Origin: Lactarius indigo
Lineage: Eukaryota > Basidiomycota > Agaricomycetes > Russulales > Russulaceae
Direction of reading: 5' to 3'
Assembly: GCA_025766275.1 (NCBI GenBank)
Contig: JAFKAC010000030.1
Coordinates: forward strand, 558,001-622,000
Length of the DNA stretch: 64,000 nucleotides
Part shown: piece after piece, positions 52,401 to 63,234 of the stretch
How the letters are laid out: each line of letters opens with the position of its first letter
Numbering within the stretch: position 1 is the stretch's first letter
The notes under the pieces: generated by a model
Told to the model about the DNA's origin: nothing
The model's database searches: none
Seen by the model: the letters and a program-made list of their open reading frames with translations, nothing else
Program-made: the position numbers and the translations under genes

Positions 52401-54368
52401 GTGTGGGAACACCACAGAGGATACACACTCGAACGAACACCGGATCCGAGCCTCGACGTCGAATACTTTGAAAACGAAAACGCGTGGTACGAAGTACTAC
52501 TTGATTACCCGGGCTGGGCGACATATAACAGCGCTCGCGTCGAACAACCGCACGACTGGGGACTACATTTAAGATCTGACATCCAAACCACCCCAGTTTA
52601 CGACTGGAATACTCATAGATTAGCCGTCGCCTCATTAAAACGAAAAGGAAAGCGTCGCTCACCACAACAACCCCCACCGTTCACGCCACTCCCGCTTCCG
52701 ACCGCGACTCCACCCACTCCAATGGCAAGTGGATCTGGTAGTACACCCTCGACAACTACGACCAATGGACCCCTCCAAGGGGGAGCGCCCACGTACTTTA
52801 ATGGAGATAGAGCAAAAAGCGCTCAATTCCTACACGAGTTCAATCAATATCGACGAGTAAATCGTACGAACGAACGAATGGTTTCACCATACCAACGAGT
52901 AGCTCTGGCGTTAACCCTTATCCGGGGACCGGACGTAGAAAACTGGAATCAGTCACAGGATAAAAAGCTAGACGAGAAAATTAATCACGTCACGCACCCC
53001 ATCGCCGAAACCGACGAACGACTGTGGAACGAATTCATCGTCGATTTCAAAAACGCCTGGACAGACACGCTCAGCAAACAGACCGCCTACGCTAAACTCA
53101 CCGCCCTAACGATGAACGGAGAGGCCATCGACGAATACATCGCCCGATTTGAACAGCTTGCGGAGGCGGCGGGATGGGACATGACTGCCATTGGCACAGT
53201 CGACCTGTTCCGGCGCGGCCTAAAGAAAGGACTCCTAGTCGCCTGTTTAAAACGAGGAGTTATGCCCGTCACTATGGACGACTGGAAAATCGCGACACGA
53301 GAGGAGGTTCAGCGATTCCGCACAATCACCAACTGCGTGGCAGCCTTGGGAAAAGGGGCGGTACCACCACCAAAACCTGTCGCACCCCGCCCCGCCCCAC
53401 GAAACGACGTGGTACCAATGGACGTAGACTCAGTCAATACCTTCACGCCATGCCAGCGCACTCCTCAAGAACAGGCGGAATGGGAACGTTGCAGGAAAGA
53501 AGGTCTCTGCTTCCGTTGTAAGCAGTCGGGACATCTTTCCCGCGATTGTCCGAAGAAGCGGACAGGTTCTAGCCGTGTTAACGAGATTGCCACTACACCA
53601 ATACAACAGCCAACGGTTGCACCCGCACCGGTGTTGGACAAACAAACATTAATCTCCGGACTACTGGGGTTATCAAATACCGACCGAAAGCAAATGATCT
53701 CGCAAATGCTTATCGAAGCTGGACTTGACGACGACGACGACCTAGACGGAGATAGTACGACCGAGATTAATGTCCTATCATCGAGTGACAACGCAACCCT
53801 CATCATATCGGTTGACGTCGAGAATGAAGACAAAGTACCGGCGCTGCTCGACTCTGGAGCATCGCAAAATTTCATCGATCCTGTCCTCGTCCGGCGACTC
53901 GCAATGACCACGATCAACGTTCCTGCACGACAAGCGTATAACGCAGACGGGACCCCTAATCAGACAGGTACCATCACCAAGGCGTGCCCCGTTACATTCG
54001 CCTGGGAAGGGCACGAATATAACACTCACCTCTACGTCACTACCTTGGGTCAGCCACGCATCATACTGGGCCACACATGGTTTAAAGACACCAATCCCAA
54101 CATCAACTGGTCGAAAAATCAGTTGCTTGGGGGAACAAGACGACTTACCTATGAACGATGCGACATGATCGACACCATCGCACAACAAATGGCAGAGAAG
54201 TTCGGTTCGAGCGGAGCGGAAGCACTGCCACCCCAGTACGAACGATACGCTACCGTCTTTTCGGAAGAAGCCGCTAAACGATTCCCGCCCGAACGAATCG
54301 ATGACCACGTAATCACAGCTCAGTCCCTGACGCGCCATCTACGCTTCAATGCAAAATATACCCGTTGA
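52401..54368 (+). CDS. Gypsy Gag and aspartic protease
   Basis: Open frame of about 655 codons carrying the Retrotrans_gag domain (YFNGDRAKSAQFLHEFNQYR through RRGLKKGL), a CCHC knuckle (CFRCKQSGHLSRDC, about residue 370) and a retropepsin-like protease (LLDSGASQNFID, about 490). The coding-like frame extends upstream of 52401 to an in-frame TAG near 52240 without any ATG, so the true start is unclear; the first in-frame ATG is at 52722. The frame ends at a stop where a typical basidiomycete Gypsy continues into reverse transcriptase, because of frame breaks after 54340. Confidence 0.82.
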   Translation: MWEHHRGYTLERTPDPSLDVEYFENENAWYEVLLDYPGWATYNSARVEQPHDWGLHLRSDIQTTPVYDWNTHRLAVASLKRKGKRRSPQQPPPFTPLPLPTATPPTPMASGSGSTPSTTTTNGPLQGGAPTYFNGDRAKSAQFLHEFNQYRRVNRTNERMVSPYQRVALALTLIRGPDVENWNQSQDKKLDEKINHVTHPIAETDERLWNEFIVDFKNAWTDTLSKQTAYAKLTALTMNGEAIDEYIARFEQLAEAAGWDMTAIGTVDLFRRGLKKGLLVACLKRGVMPVTMDDWKIATREEVQRFRTITNCVAALGKGAVPPPKPVAPRPAPRNDVVPMDVDSVNTFTPCQRTPQEQAEWERCRKEGLCFRCKQSGHLSRDCPKKRTGSSRVNEIATTPIQQPTVAPAPVLDKQTLISGLLGLSNTDRKQMISQMLIEAGLDDDDDLDGDSTTEINVLSSSDNATLIISVDVENEDKVPALLDSGASQNFIDPVLVRRLAMTTINVPARQAYNADGTPNQTGTITKACPVTFAWEGHEYNTHLYVTTLGQPRIILGHTWFKDTNPNINWSKNQLLGGTRRLTYERCDMIDTIAQQMAEKFGSSGAEALPPQYERYATVFSEEAAKRFPPERIDDHVITAQSLTRHLRFNAKYTR

Positions 54369-54660
54369 ACGCGAAAGAGATGGCACACTTAGACGAATTT
54401 CTACAAGGAACACTTGGAGAAGGCTATATCCGTGAATCAAAATCGCATTACGCATCGTCATTTTTCTTTCTAAAGAAAAAAGGACGGCAAGTTACGACCC
54501 GTTCAGGATTACAAGCCACTGAACAAAATCACTGTTCAGAGATACGTATCCTGATTCCAGCTGATCTCTAATATTCTGGATCGATTAGCCGACAAAACCC
54601 TCTTTCACGAAATTCGATATACGCTGGGGATACAACAATATCCGAATCAAAGATGGAGAC
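54340..54660 (+). pseudogene. Gypsy reverse transcriptase N-terminal part, frame-broken
   Basis: Coding for the RT fingers/palm is readable only in pieces across frames: PLNAKEMAHLDEFL, then GYIRESKSHYASSFFFLKKK, then fragments near 54560-54640. At least three indels and a stop separate them from the continuing pol frame at 54653. Confidence 0.8.
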
Positions 54661-57265
54661 CAGTGGAAAGCCGCGTTCAAAACCCCACGAGGGATTGTTC
54701 GAACCTATGGTCATGTATTTCGGGACTAACCTAACTCGCCAGCCACGTTCAGTACGCGCAATGAACCGCATCTTCCAGTCCCTTCTCAACCAATTTCCGG
54801 CGGAGTTGTTCATCTATATGGACGACATACTCATTGCCACTATCCACGATATACAAAGACACCGCGCTATTGTCGGTAAGGTCTTGCAAGTCTTACTCGA
54901 CGAAAGCTACTTTTTGAAGCTTTCCAAATGCAAATTTGAGAGTACCGAAATCGACTATCTAGGAATGACCATTGCCAACGGCTCGATCCGCATGACCAAC
55001 GACAAAATCTCGGGACTACACGATTGGCCACGACAACTAACCACGGTCAAACAAGTACGCAGTATCCTCGGCGTACTCGGATATCAACGACCGTTCATAC
55101 CGCAATACGCCCATCTGGCCCAACCACTCACTCAACTCCTTCGTAAAAACGTTCCATTTGCTTGGACATCCGAACACTCTGCCGCTCTTGATACTCTTAT
55201 CACGCTCGCTTGTTCGCGACCGGCACTCAGACAACCAGACCCTGACCTCCCTTATTCCCTCCAGACGGATGCATCTCTTAATGCCATGGGCGCCATCCTT
55301 ACGCAACCAGATGCTCGAAACAAAGCCCAGGCCATCGGATATTTCTCCCAGGCCTTTTCACTTGCCGAACGGAATTATGATGTTTACGATCGCGAATTTC
55401 TCGCTCTCGTCCGCGGACTCGAGCACTGGCAACACTTACTCATCGCCGCGCGACATCCCGTCACTGTCTTTACTGACCATGCCAACCTTCTTCACTATCG
55501 ATCACCACAGCACATCAATCGGCGCGTCGCCCGCCTTGTCAACATCCTCGCCGACTACGACCTCCGTCTGCGACATGTTCCGGGCCCTTCCCTCCACGCT
55601 GACGCCCTGTCACGTCACCCATCTCTCACGCCGCCTAACGACGACAACGTTGGCGTCACAGTTCTTCCTCCTGCGTATTTCCTCAACACTGCACAACTCG
55701 TCTCCCTCGACGACCGCTGTCGCCAGGCCCAGCTCGGCGCTCTCCCCACGGACTGGGTCGAACGCTACCACCTCGATCGCTCCCCAGCCTCCCCTTTATT
55801 CTTCCACCGCGACCGTCTCGTGATCGTGGACGATCTCCCCCTGAGGAGGGGGGTGATTGAATCCTTTCACGATTCAATTTCCGCCGGCCACCCTGGCCAA
55901 ACAAAAACCACTCAAGCGATACAGAAACATTACTGGTGGCCGAACATGACGCAGGACATCGCCGACTACGTCACAGGGTGCCACGTATGTCAAGCCAATA
56001 AAAACATACCTGGACGCCCCAAACCTCCGATATCACCCATCTATCCAACAGACACAGCATTACCCTTTCATGTCATCGCACTCGACTTTATAGTCAAACT
56101 TCCGAAATCGATCAAATACGATACGATCCTTACCATTCACGGACCAAGGATGCTCAAAGGCAAGCATCTTCATCCCTGTAAAGAGACAATCGATGCCACG
56201 CAGACCGCTGCCCTCTACCTCCGACACGTGGTGCCACACTACGGACTTCCCACACGGGTAATATCCGACAGAGATCCGCGATTCACCGCTTCATTCACTA
56301 AAGTGTTATGTACGGCACTGAACGTAGAACAAAACATCAGTACCACTTACCACCCACGCACCGACGGGCAGTCGGAGCGCACTAATCAACGCCTTGAGCA
56401 GTACCTGCGGATCTTCTCGAATTACCAACAAAACGACTGGGCACGATGGCTTCCGATAGTGCAATACACTCTGAACACCTGGACTTCCGAAACTACTAAG
56501 AAGGCCCCATTCGAATTACTTCTAGGCTTCACCCCGCATATCCACCAACCAGCATCGGTCGCCACCGCATCGCCTACTGCTACCGAAAGAATCACTGCAT
56601 TACAGGAAGCTCGGAAACAGGCGAAAGAAGCGATGAGGGCAACTCAGCTAAAATGGGTAAAAGATACGACCTATCGCCCTTACCACATCGGCGACAAAGT
56701 ATGGCTGGACGCTACTAATCTGAAAACAACCCACCCTACAACGAAACTTGCACCGCGACGATACGGACCATTCGTGGTAGGAAGGCGGATATCCGATGTC
56801 ACTTACACTCTTCAGCTACCAGCAAACTGGCGCATCCACAACACATTCCACGCAGGACTACTAACCCCATATAAAACGACCAAGATCAACGGCTCCAAAG
56901 AAGAGCACCCACCACTGGACATAATAGACAGAGAACCGGAATGGGAAGTAGAACAACTTCTCGATTATCGACTCTTCGGTCGTCGGAAAACGCCACAATA
57001 CTTAGTGCGATGGAAGGGCTTCTCCGCAGCACACGACAGTTGGGAACCGGAGTCTAATCTCCACGCCCCTGACCTCATTCGCGAGTATAAAGCCTCCCGG
57101 GCTACCACCATTAACCACATCGTACTCATGGATAACGACCCTCCTCGCCATCCACCACAGTACCCATGGATCTCAGATCGCGAGACCCCGCAGTGGCTGC
57201 GAGCACAAGTCAACCGAGAAGTCGAACGATGGGCAAACGTCGGACCTACATACGACGCGCGCTGA
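54653..57265 (+). CDS. Gypsy Pol remainder: RT, RNase H, integrase, chromodomain
   Basis: An 870-codon open frame. It resumes in the RT palm ([11 protein letters not shown], about 60), then the thumb, an RNase H of the Gypsy type ([30 protein letters not shown]), an H2C2 zinc-binding domain and the integrase core with Asp in [10 protein letters not shown], Asp in VISDRDPRF and Glu in [16 protein letters not shown] chromodomain follows ([11 protein letters not shown]..., [17 protein letters not shown]), which in chromoviruses directs integration to marked chromatin. Two places look out of register with the family: the segment after MVMYFGT and the segment after DTILTI, both probably paired indels. 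Its N terminus is not a natural start. Confidence 0.85.
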   Translation: METSGKPRSKPHEGLFEPMVMYFGTNLTRQPRSVRAMNRIFQSLLNQFPAELFIYMDDILIATIHDIQRHRAIVGKVLQVLLDESYFLKLSKCKFESTEIDYLGMTIANGSIRMTNDKISGLHDWPRQLTTVKQVRSILGVLGYQRPFIPQYAHLAQPLTQLLRKNVPFAWTSEHSAALDTLITLACSRPALRQPDPDLPYSLQTDASLNAMGAILTQPDARNKAQAIGYFSQAFSLAERNYDVYDREFLALVRGLEHWQHLLIAARHPVTVFTDHANLLHYRSPQHINRRVARLVNILADYDLRLRHVPGPSLHADALSRHPSLTPPNDDNVGVTVLPPAYFLNTAQLVSLDDRCRQAQLGALPTDWVERYHLDRSPASPLFFHRDRLVIVDDLPLRRGVIESFHDSISAGHPGQTKTTQAIQKHYWWPNMTQDIADYVTGCHVCQANKNIPGRPKPPISPIYPTDTALPFHVIALDFIVKLPKSIKYDTILTIHGPRMLKGKHLHPCKETIDATQTAALYLRHVVPHYGLPTRVISDRDPRFTASFTKVLCTALNVEQNISTTYHPRTDGQSERTNQRLEQYLRIFSNYQQNDWARWLPIVQYTLNTWTSETTKKAPFELLLGFTPHIHQPASVATASPTATERITALQEARKQAKEAMRATQLKWVKDTTYRPYHIGDKVWLDATNLKTTHPTTKLAPRRYGPFVVGRRISDVTYTLQLPANWRIHNTFHAGLLTPYKTTKINGSKEEHPPLDIIDREPEWEVEQLLDYRLFGRRKTPQYLVRWKGFSAAHDSWEPESNLHAPDLIREYKASRATTINHIVLMDNDPPRHPPQYPWISDRETPQWLRAQVNREVERWANVGPTYDAR

Positions 57266-57287
57266 GAATTCCCCACGTTCACGCGAG

Positions 57288-58647
57288 GACATGTGGGGCC
57301 TCAGTACCTATATCACCCCGCAGGGCATTGCACCTGTCGCCATTCTCAGGCACGAACTAATCGCCGACAACGCCTACTGAGAGAGGCATTGGAGCAGATT
57401 GCCCAGGGAAGAAGAAGACGCGCCATGGGAAGGACCACAGTCACCACTGACACCAGTGCGCGATATACCTCGCCTAGCTTCACCATCGCCAATCATGCCT
57501 TCCCTTGCCCTTCGCATCACTAATCCACCGTCTCTTCAGCACCACTCATTGCCATCACGTCCCTGCGAATCCGCAAGGCCAGAACCCTTCCCCGACCTTG
57601 CTTGCTAACATCGAGCGACCAGACCGGCACTGGACTATGACTCTCCCCACTAACGACTATCTCATGGAGATACCTCTCGCTAATGGAACACGAGGGCGTG
57701 CTCCATTCGTCCAGTTCCTCATCGACCAACGAGACCGACCAGTAGTCATCGCAACCGAAGGACAGAATCAGCCGATCTATTACGGACCGTTATTCGCTAA
57801 ACCTCGTACAGAGCCTAACTCTCCATCCGATCCCCCGGACACCAGAGACATATTCCGCTCCGATCACCCCGCGCGCAACGAGGTTGACCAGGCCTTATAT
57901 CTGCTTGCTGACCCCGGGGTTAGCGCAGACGTTTACTGTCTTCGCGCATCCCTCACCAGGCGAGAGCAGCTCGTCGCGCGCATGAAGGAAACGGAACGTG
58001 CTTGGAGCGAATGGAGTACAGAGGCCGAGGAAATCGACCAACGATTGGCCAACGCTCGAGCAGCCTCACGCTTGAGACCGTACTTGTCTGACCCCATTCC
58101 CACGATATTACCATTCGCCGCCATTCGCATGAACAATACTGACAGACGCCTCGACCACCACCGCGTCCCCATCATCGGATCGGCCATTGCCTTGCCGGTC
58201 CCACCTCGTCAACCCCTACGTACTTACGCTCAGACAGCACAGATTTCACGTCACACTCAGTTCCCCGCGCTTCACGACGAAGCATCAATCGCGAGTCAAA
58301 TTGCCAAAGAAGATCGACGAGCGTCGCGCCACGACAGACACGGGTTACCAGCGTGCAGCCATTGCGACGACGGAGGACATCTCTCGTTCGAGTGTCGAGC
58401 GCCTCACACCAAGTGTCCGAACCGTCGCATTTGTCACATCCCCACGACGCATGCCCATGCTCGCACGTATTGCGCGTGGCTTGCTATGCTCAGACACGCG
58501 GTCGACCGCGAACGTGCAACACAAGTCACAGCCCGACTCCGCGCGCAACGCCGAGGTACACCGTACAAACGGCCAGTCCATTTCATCTTTCGACACGATT
58601 ACGATTTTTCACGCGCGCTCGATAACGATCGGGACGATCGCGCTTAG
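57288..58647 (+). CDS. extra Gypsy frame with Cys/His-rich C terminus (third ORF)
   Basis: Between pol and the polypurine tract is an extra coding region. The continuous part is 57505-58647 (380 codons); upstream, codons from an ATG at 57288 are interrupted by a TGA near 57379 and a frame change near 57590. The product has a charged, probably coiled-coil segment and a Cys/His cluster (CSHCDDGGHLSFEC, then CPNRRICHIP and HARTYC) that looks like a zinc-binding unit. There is no signal peptide or membrane segment, so it is not an envelope protein. It may be an extra nucleic-acid-binding protein of this Gypsy lineage; the function is unknown. Confidence 0.6.
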
Positions 58648-58658
58648 AAGGGGGGCTA

Positions 58659-59001
58659 TGTCACGCCCACGCGACATCACGGTCACGAGTTGACACGTTA
58701 AACGATCGATTGCCAGCGTTATGAGTTCTTGCCAGCTGTATGCCACGTATCATGTAGTTCTGCCAGCTCATCTGAAGTTCGTGAAAGTACCAGAAAATAG
58801 TCCCGAAAAACAACAGTATGTACGACTATATAAAGAGTAGTTCAGAGTAGTACAATCCTTGTCTACTCTTCGTTTGAATCCAGTGTTTACCCTCTCCCTT
58901 GCGTGCTCTCTGAGTACTCCAAGCAGCATCTTCTTTGCTTGTATATAACGCAGGCCTTCGACTTCGCTCTCGTCATGGAACGGTCCGCTGGTACCGTGAC
59001 A
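58659..59001 (+). repeat. Gypsy 3' LTR
   Basis: 343-bp partner of 51867-52209; preceded by the polypurine tract and followed by the CAAGA target duplication. Confidence 0.95.
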
Positions 59002-59177
59002 CAAGATGTGAGAGGAGTTCAGGGGTTCAAGAGGTTCGACAGTTCAGCAGAGAGTTACCCCAAGGGAATGGGAAAACAATGTATACTGTGATGGTAAAGA
59101 AGTCGAGTCTAAGGATACAAGCTACCTAGGGCCACGACTTATATAGAAAAAGGTTTGTTTGTGCGGAACAAACAAAT

Positions 59178-59396
59178 GGCGCAATCCGCAGCAAGTGTGA
59201 GAAGTAACACAGCAATCTGCAGCAAGCGTGAGAAGAAAGTACAGCAATCCGCAGCAGGCACGGGAAAAAGAAGAAAGTGTGCACAGCTATCCGCAGTAAG
59301 TGTGAGAAGAAACAAGGATATAAAAGGCAAGTGAGACATGTCTCAGTTTTAACAAAAGTGAGACATGTCTCAGTTTTAACAAAAGTGAGACACCTG
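59178..59396. repeat. tandem repeats in the solo LTR
   Basis: Two arrays. About four degenerate units around GCAATCCGCAGCAAGTGTGA at 59178-59313, then exact 27-bp units at 59329-59355 and 59356-59382 with a partial third, each holding the perfect palindrome GAGACATGTCTC. They probably lie in the U3 control region. Confidence 0.8.
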
Positions 59397-61760
59397 CCAT
59401 AAAAGGGTGCATTTAGCCCGAGTATAGTAGTAATAAAGACTTATAAGGACAATGAGTGTCTCATTGTCTCACTTTGCACTAGGAGAGAATCTTAAGGCTC
59501 CTAGTGCGCAGCAAGTCCAAGAAAGGGAAAGCCAAGAAAGGAAAGACTTTCCCACGAATGCAAGTGTAAGTAAGAAACTGATAGTAAAGTCAAAACAAGT
59601 CCAGTCTGTAACAAATGGTACATCCGCGAGGCTTTCGTCGACACGAAGTGGGGCGGGTATAGACAAGGAAGGCAGCTCGGCACTGTTAGGGGAAGCAGGA
59701 ACTAGCGCAGCGTTGTCATGCAAGGCAGTGCGAGCAGAGGTAATGGAAGCAGAGTTGCCGTGGATGTGAGGAGATGAGTCGGGACGATGGCCAGGGACGT
59801 CACACAATAGATATGAGGAGGGGTGAAACACATGCTCGCCTATAGGGTTGTCTTTATGCAGAGTGTTGTAGATGTCGCAAAGTGGTGAGAGAAAACACGT
59901 CACAAGATCCCAAACATGACCATTCAAGTCATCGATCTGCGCTTGGTGGACGATCTGATTCCAGAGAGCACAGAACTCATCCTGGAGATCGGATAATGTA
60001 CCTTGCACATTGAGTTTTGAAGCCATAATTCGAAACCCCATGGAATAAACATCTGACCAGGACTCTTCCCTGAAATGGATAAATTGCTGGCGAGAGGTGT
60101 GAATCAAGACGGCAAGTGAGAGGCTGTCACCATGTTTAGCGTACTCTCGAAGGACGGGCTCTTTGACACCCAGTTGTTTGGAGGCAAGAATAAACCAAGA
60201 GTCATTGTGTAGTTGTATCCTTGCGACAGTTGTGCAGATCGCAGCTGCTAATTTAGTATGATCGCCCCTGTTTTCGCCCCATCTACTCATAGAGTCCACA
60301 ATTTCGGTGGGCATCGTCCGACTACTAGACCAGGATCTGTACAAAATCTTGTCAAAGTCAAATACACTTGTAATGTATGCTGGATCGAAAGCCTTCGCGC
60401 AGATGATGGCCCTCTGGTCTTTGACAGCCTCGGATAGCAAATCGGATGATAAAGTGATGTCCAACAACCCCTTTAATGCCGTGGAAAGTGTCTTCTTTTG
60501 CTCTTCAGCGAGGTTGGGCAGAAAGTCCTCGACGACTTTTGAGCTGCGGAAGCCAGGTAAGCCGGAAAAAAATTGCTCCAGTTCGTGGTCTTCGTCCAAA
60601 CTTTCGACCGTCCACAGAAAGGCACGAATATCGCGCTCCAATGGCTCATGCCGAGCAGTTTCCTCGGCTGTCTTCCGCATGCCCTGCACAAGCTGTTTGC
60701 GATATGTTTCCTTCAGCGATTCAAATCGACGACAGAATTTAGTACTAAAATAGTCCAAGAAAGTGAGCCTGTGAAGAGCCCGAAAACAGAGATATGGTAT
60801 CCCAGTGACAATGTGCCATGTCGGCAATGAGAGTGGGGTGTGGTATGGGCTGTCGTGACGAAAGATCGGGAGGAAGGTGATGCACCCGTACAGAGCAGTG
60901 CAAATACCAACCCATGATACCACCGACTTGAAAATCGTGAGATCAATGTTCCATAGGAGCACGGATATGCCGGCAAAGAACAGGAACAAAGAAACGTGCA
61001 GCAGTGTCGGCAAGGCCTCGACGGCCCACGGAAGGAAGAACTTGTCAACACCTTCAAAAAAGAATGCACGAATCCGCGCTCGCTTGTCCTGGCTGTAATG
61101 TGGCTGAGTGACCTTGAGGTATCTTCGTGCCCACTGTTGAAGCAACGTTGCGAGTAGAGCGCAAGTGATACTAATGACCAAGCTGAGGAACAAAAGTGCG
61201 TTCACCCAGATTGCGTAGTTTGGTGGAGAGAAGGGGGGTGGGGAAGTAGGAAGCGAACCCGAAGTGTTGAACCCAGGGTCGGCGAGAGCCTGGTAGATAT
61301 TTGCGAGGTAAAAATTGGAAGTGTCCTGAGGGTTCGGACAAATGTCCTGAATTGTCACTGAGACCAACGATGCAACGGCAGCAGAGAATAAACCGGTCTA
61401 TGAGAGATGAGCATGTGAAGCAGTGCATAGCATTGGTAAATAGTGACGTACGAAGATAAGAATGCCATCGGCGTCCGCTTGCCATCCATCGACCATCTTC
61501 TTGTCTTCGTCCGTCGCCATTTTGAGATACATGGAGAAAATAGGCCCGGACCCATCAACAAATGTAGACATTGGCACCCCCTGTGGCTCCTGGGTCGGCG
61601 CCGACGGGGGTGGATACGGGTGGTCACCTATGGGTTGGCAGTGGTGGGTGAGAACGGTGAGGATAGACCTTGGGATAGATACAAGTGGGAGTAAGGTACC
61701 TCTGCTCAGGCCCGTATCTGCCCCGGTTACATTGTCACCCTCGAGACGGGTTTGAGACAT

Positions 61761-62924
61761 TGAAGGCTTTGGCGCAAGACAATTGTGGAGAGTAAAATGA
61801 GGCGGAGAGTGTTAAGAGTGACTCGGTCAGTCGTAATGAGCACCAGAAGGCGATGATGGAGCTATTCTATTTGGCTTTGTTGTGTCGAGGGCCGAGTATC
61901 CACAACCGTACAAGAAACTACAAGAATGTCCCTGCGTTGTGGTGATCACCAGGGTGATCTGGGTGCCCGTGACTGGTAATGTCGTGACCCACCATACGCA
62001 AGTGTAAATACACGCGTGGTGACGCCACCTCTGGGTGGAGTACACCATGTATGGTGTGCGGACATCAGCCCTTGGTCCAAAATCAGTCTCACTGTACCCA
62101 CAAAACCCGTCAATAGACTTGAAAGTGTAAAAACATCCAATACACTGATACCATTAACCATCCTTGATCATCAGAGAACACGTCTAAGATGTTGCAAGTG
62201 CCCAGGCGTGATGCGGCGCAAGTGGGCGCGCAGGCTTCCGCGGGGCAAGAGATGTCGTATGTAGGTCCGTGGCAGTTGTGGCCGCGCCCGTGTTGAATAG
62301 CTAAGCCCGCACACGAGTGCTGCAGGGTCGATAAAGGGAATGGTGAGCTACATGGAGCCCCGCTGGATTGGGTGGTTGCAGGTGATCGGAAACAGTCGTG
62401 CATGCTTCCGCACAATGCAAGACTTCACAGACGTGGGTGCCTTGGTCGTAGACGCGTCATGCGCAATTTCCTAAGGCCGCGCGCAAGTGTGGCGAGATCG
62501 GGAATATGAATAGTGGGCTATGGTCAATAGTGATCGGAAATGGTCATGCACGCTTCCGCGGGACGCGAAACTTCGCGGAGATAGCCTCCTCGGTCTTTGA
62601 TGGGTCGCGCTAGAGTCGGTAAGGCCGCGCGTGGGTGCGGCACGCTGGGGAAACCGGGGAACGCGAGGGGGAAAGTTAAAAAGTCGAAATGTGCAAAGAG
62701 CCCTAAGGGCGCTAAGGACAGTCAGGACGAAAATGGAAAACGTTCGAAACGTCCTAAGGACGCTAAGTGCTGAGCATGCTATCATAAGCAAAGGCTTGGG
62801 TGCGCGTATCTTAGGGGTCCCGCGGTGGTGACCCCCCGGTGACGTGACCGCCCGTCACCAGCGCCGTCACCAGGCCCAGCGACCGACCGGACGTACACTC
62901 TATATACGCCGCCACAATATTCGC
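61761..62924. other. GC-rich unexplained stretch
   Basis: No gene is supported. The part from about 62200 is GC-rich relative to its flanks and has three degenerate copies of a motif with GTGATCGGAAA and GCTTCCGC (about 62220, 62382 and 62528). The ends (about 61941 and 62880) are both rich in GGTGAC/GTCACC. It may be a decayed non-autonomous transposon, but no target duplication was found. Confidence 0.4.
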
Positions 62925-63230
62925 GGAAGATATTTTGAAGACTACATAAGTGCTCGGCTTGCGTGAGATACAGTTTCTGAGTTCGCAGGGTACGTCTCAT
63001 CGAGCCGGCTAGAACCGGAGCGTGCACCCTTGCGTGCACCTTCTCTCCAATCAATTCAATTGAGACTTGTAGCCGATGACAAACAGACGCCTCTATATGG
63101 ATGCTGTTCTGTAGAAAAGATAGTCTCATCGTACTGGAGGATTTCAAGGGTCGGGTCGAGGGCATTGACCGCAGTGCGTGCAAGTCTTTCTCCCTTGTCG
63201 TTCTCGTCTCACTACCGTTTTGCTGTAGAG
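62925..63230 (+). pseudogene. eIF3m-like relic R8 (N-terminal exons)
   Basis: TIFAEDILKT-like start (about 62920-62945), an intron-like stretch ending CGCAG (about 62980), ERAPLRAPSLQSIQ (about 63016), decayed middle, then codons reading like FKGRVEGIDR before a GTGCGTGCAAG donor (about 63175). Weak but in the same order as relics R1 and R4, and likewise followed by a DUF6535 gene to its right. Confidence 0.5.
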
Positions 63231-63234
63231 GTCG

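Larger units (their letters stand above)
51867..59001 (+). mobile_element. Ty3/Gypsy chromovirus, complete but defective
   Basis: Both LTRs are 343 bp (51867-52209 and 58659-59001), start TGTCACGCCC and end CCGTGACA. The target duplication is CAAGA (51862-51866 and 59002-59006). By eye the LTRs differ at 8 positions, so the insertion is not brand new. Inside are gag-protease, pol with a C-terminal chromodomain, and an extra frame before the polypurine tract AGAAGGGGGGCTA (58646-58658). The reverse transcriptase part has several frame breaks, so this copy cannot move on its own. Confidence 0.93.
51731..59613. mobile_element. solo LTR (about 740 bp) hosting a nested Gypsy element
   Basis: The outer insertion starts TGTAACGTTACAG at 51731 and ends CTGTAACA at 59613, giving TG...CA termini with inverted TGT.AC ends. 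It is flanked by AATGG on both sides. Its own sequence is 51731-51866 plus 59007-59613, about 743 bp, with no internal coding region of its own, so it is a solo LTR left by recombination between the two LTRs of a full element. Its right part contains short tandem repeats. Confidence 0.85.
51060..61760 (-). pseudogene. DUF6535 gene (copy 5) split by nested LTR elements
   Basis: Exon 1 61700-61760, exon 2 61452-61627, exon 3 in two parts (59619-61397 and 51436-51730), exon 4 51060-51376. The exon 3 parts are separated by 51731-59618, the inserted LTR sequence plus one copy of a 5-bp target duplication (AATGG at 51726-51730 and 59614-59618). Without the insert the four exons close exactly in frame to 875 residues, with all DUF6535 hallmarks (LLQQWARRYLKVTQP, four hydrophobic segments, Ser/Pro-rich tail). 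The gene was therefore intact when the first element landed. As it stands, translation of the 5' part would run into LTR sequence and end after about 50 extra residues, giving a protein with the membrane domain but lacking the tail. Confidence 0.9.

Noticed and set aside
57288..58647. Envelope gene of an errantivirus-like element
   Set aside because: No signal peptide, transmembrane segment or fusion-protein features are seen; the C terminus is a Cys/His cluster.
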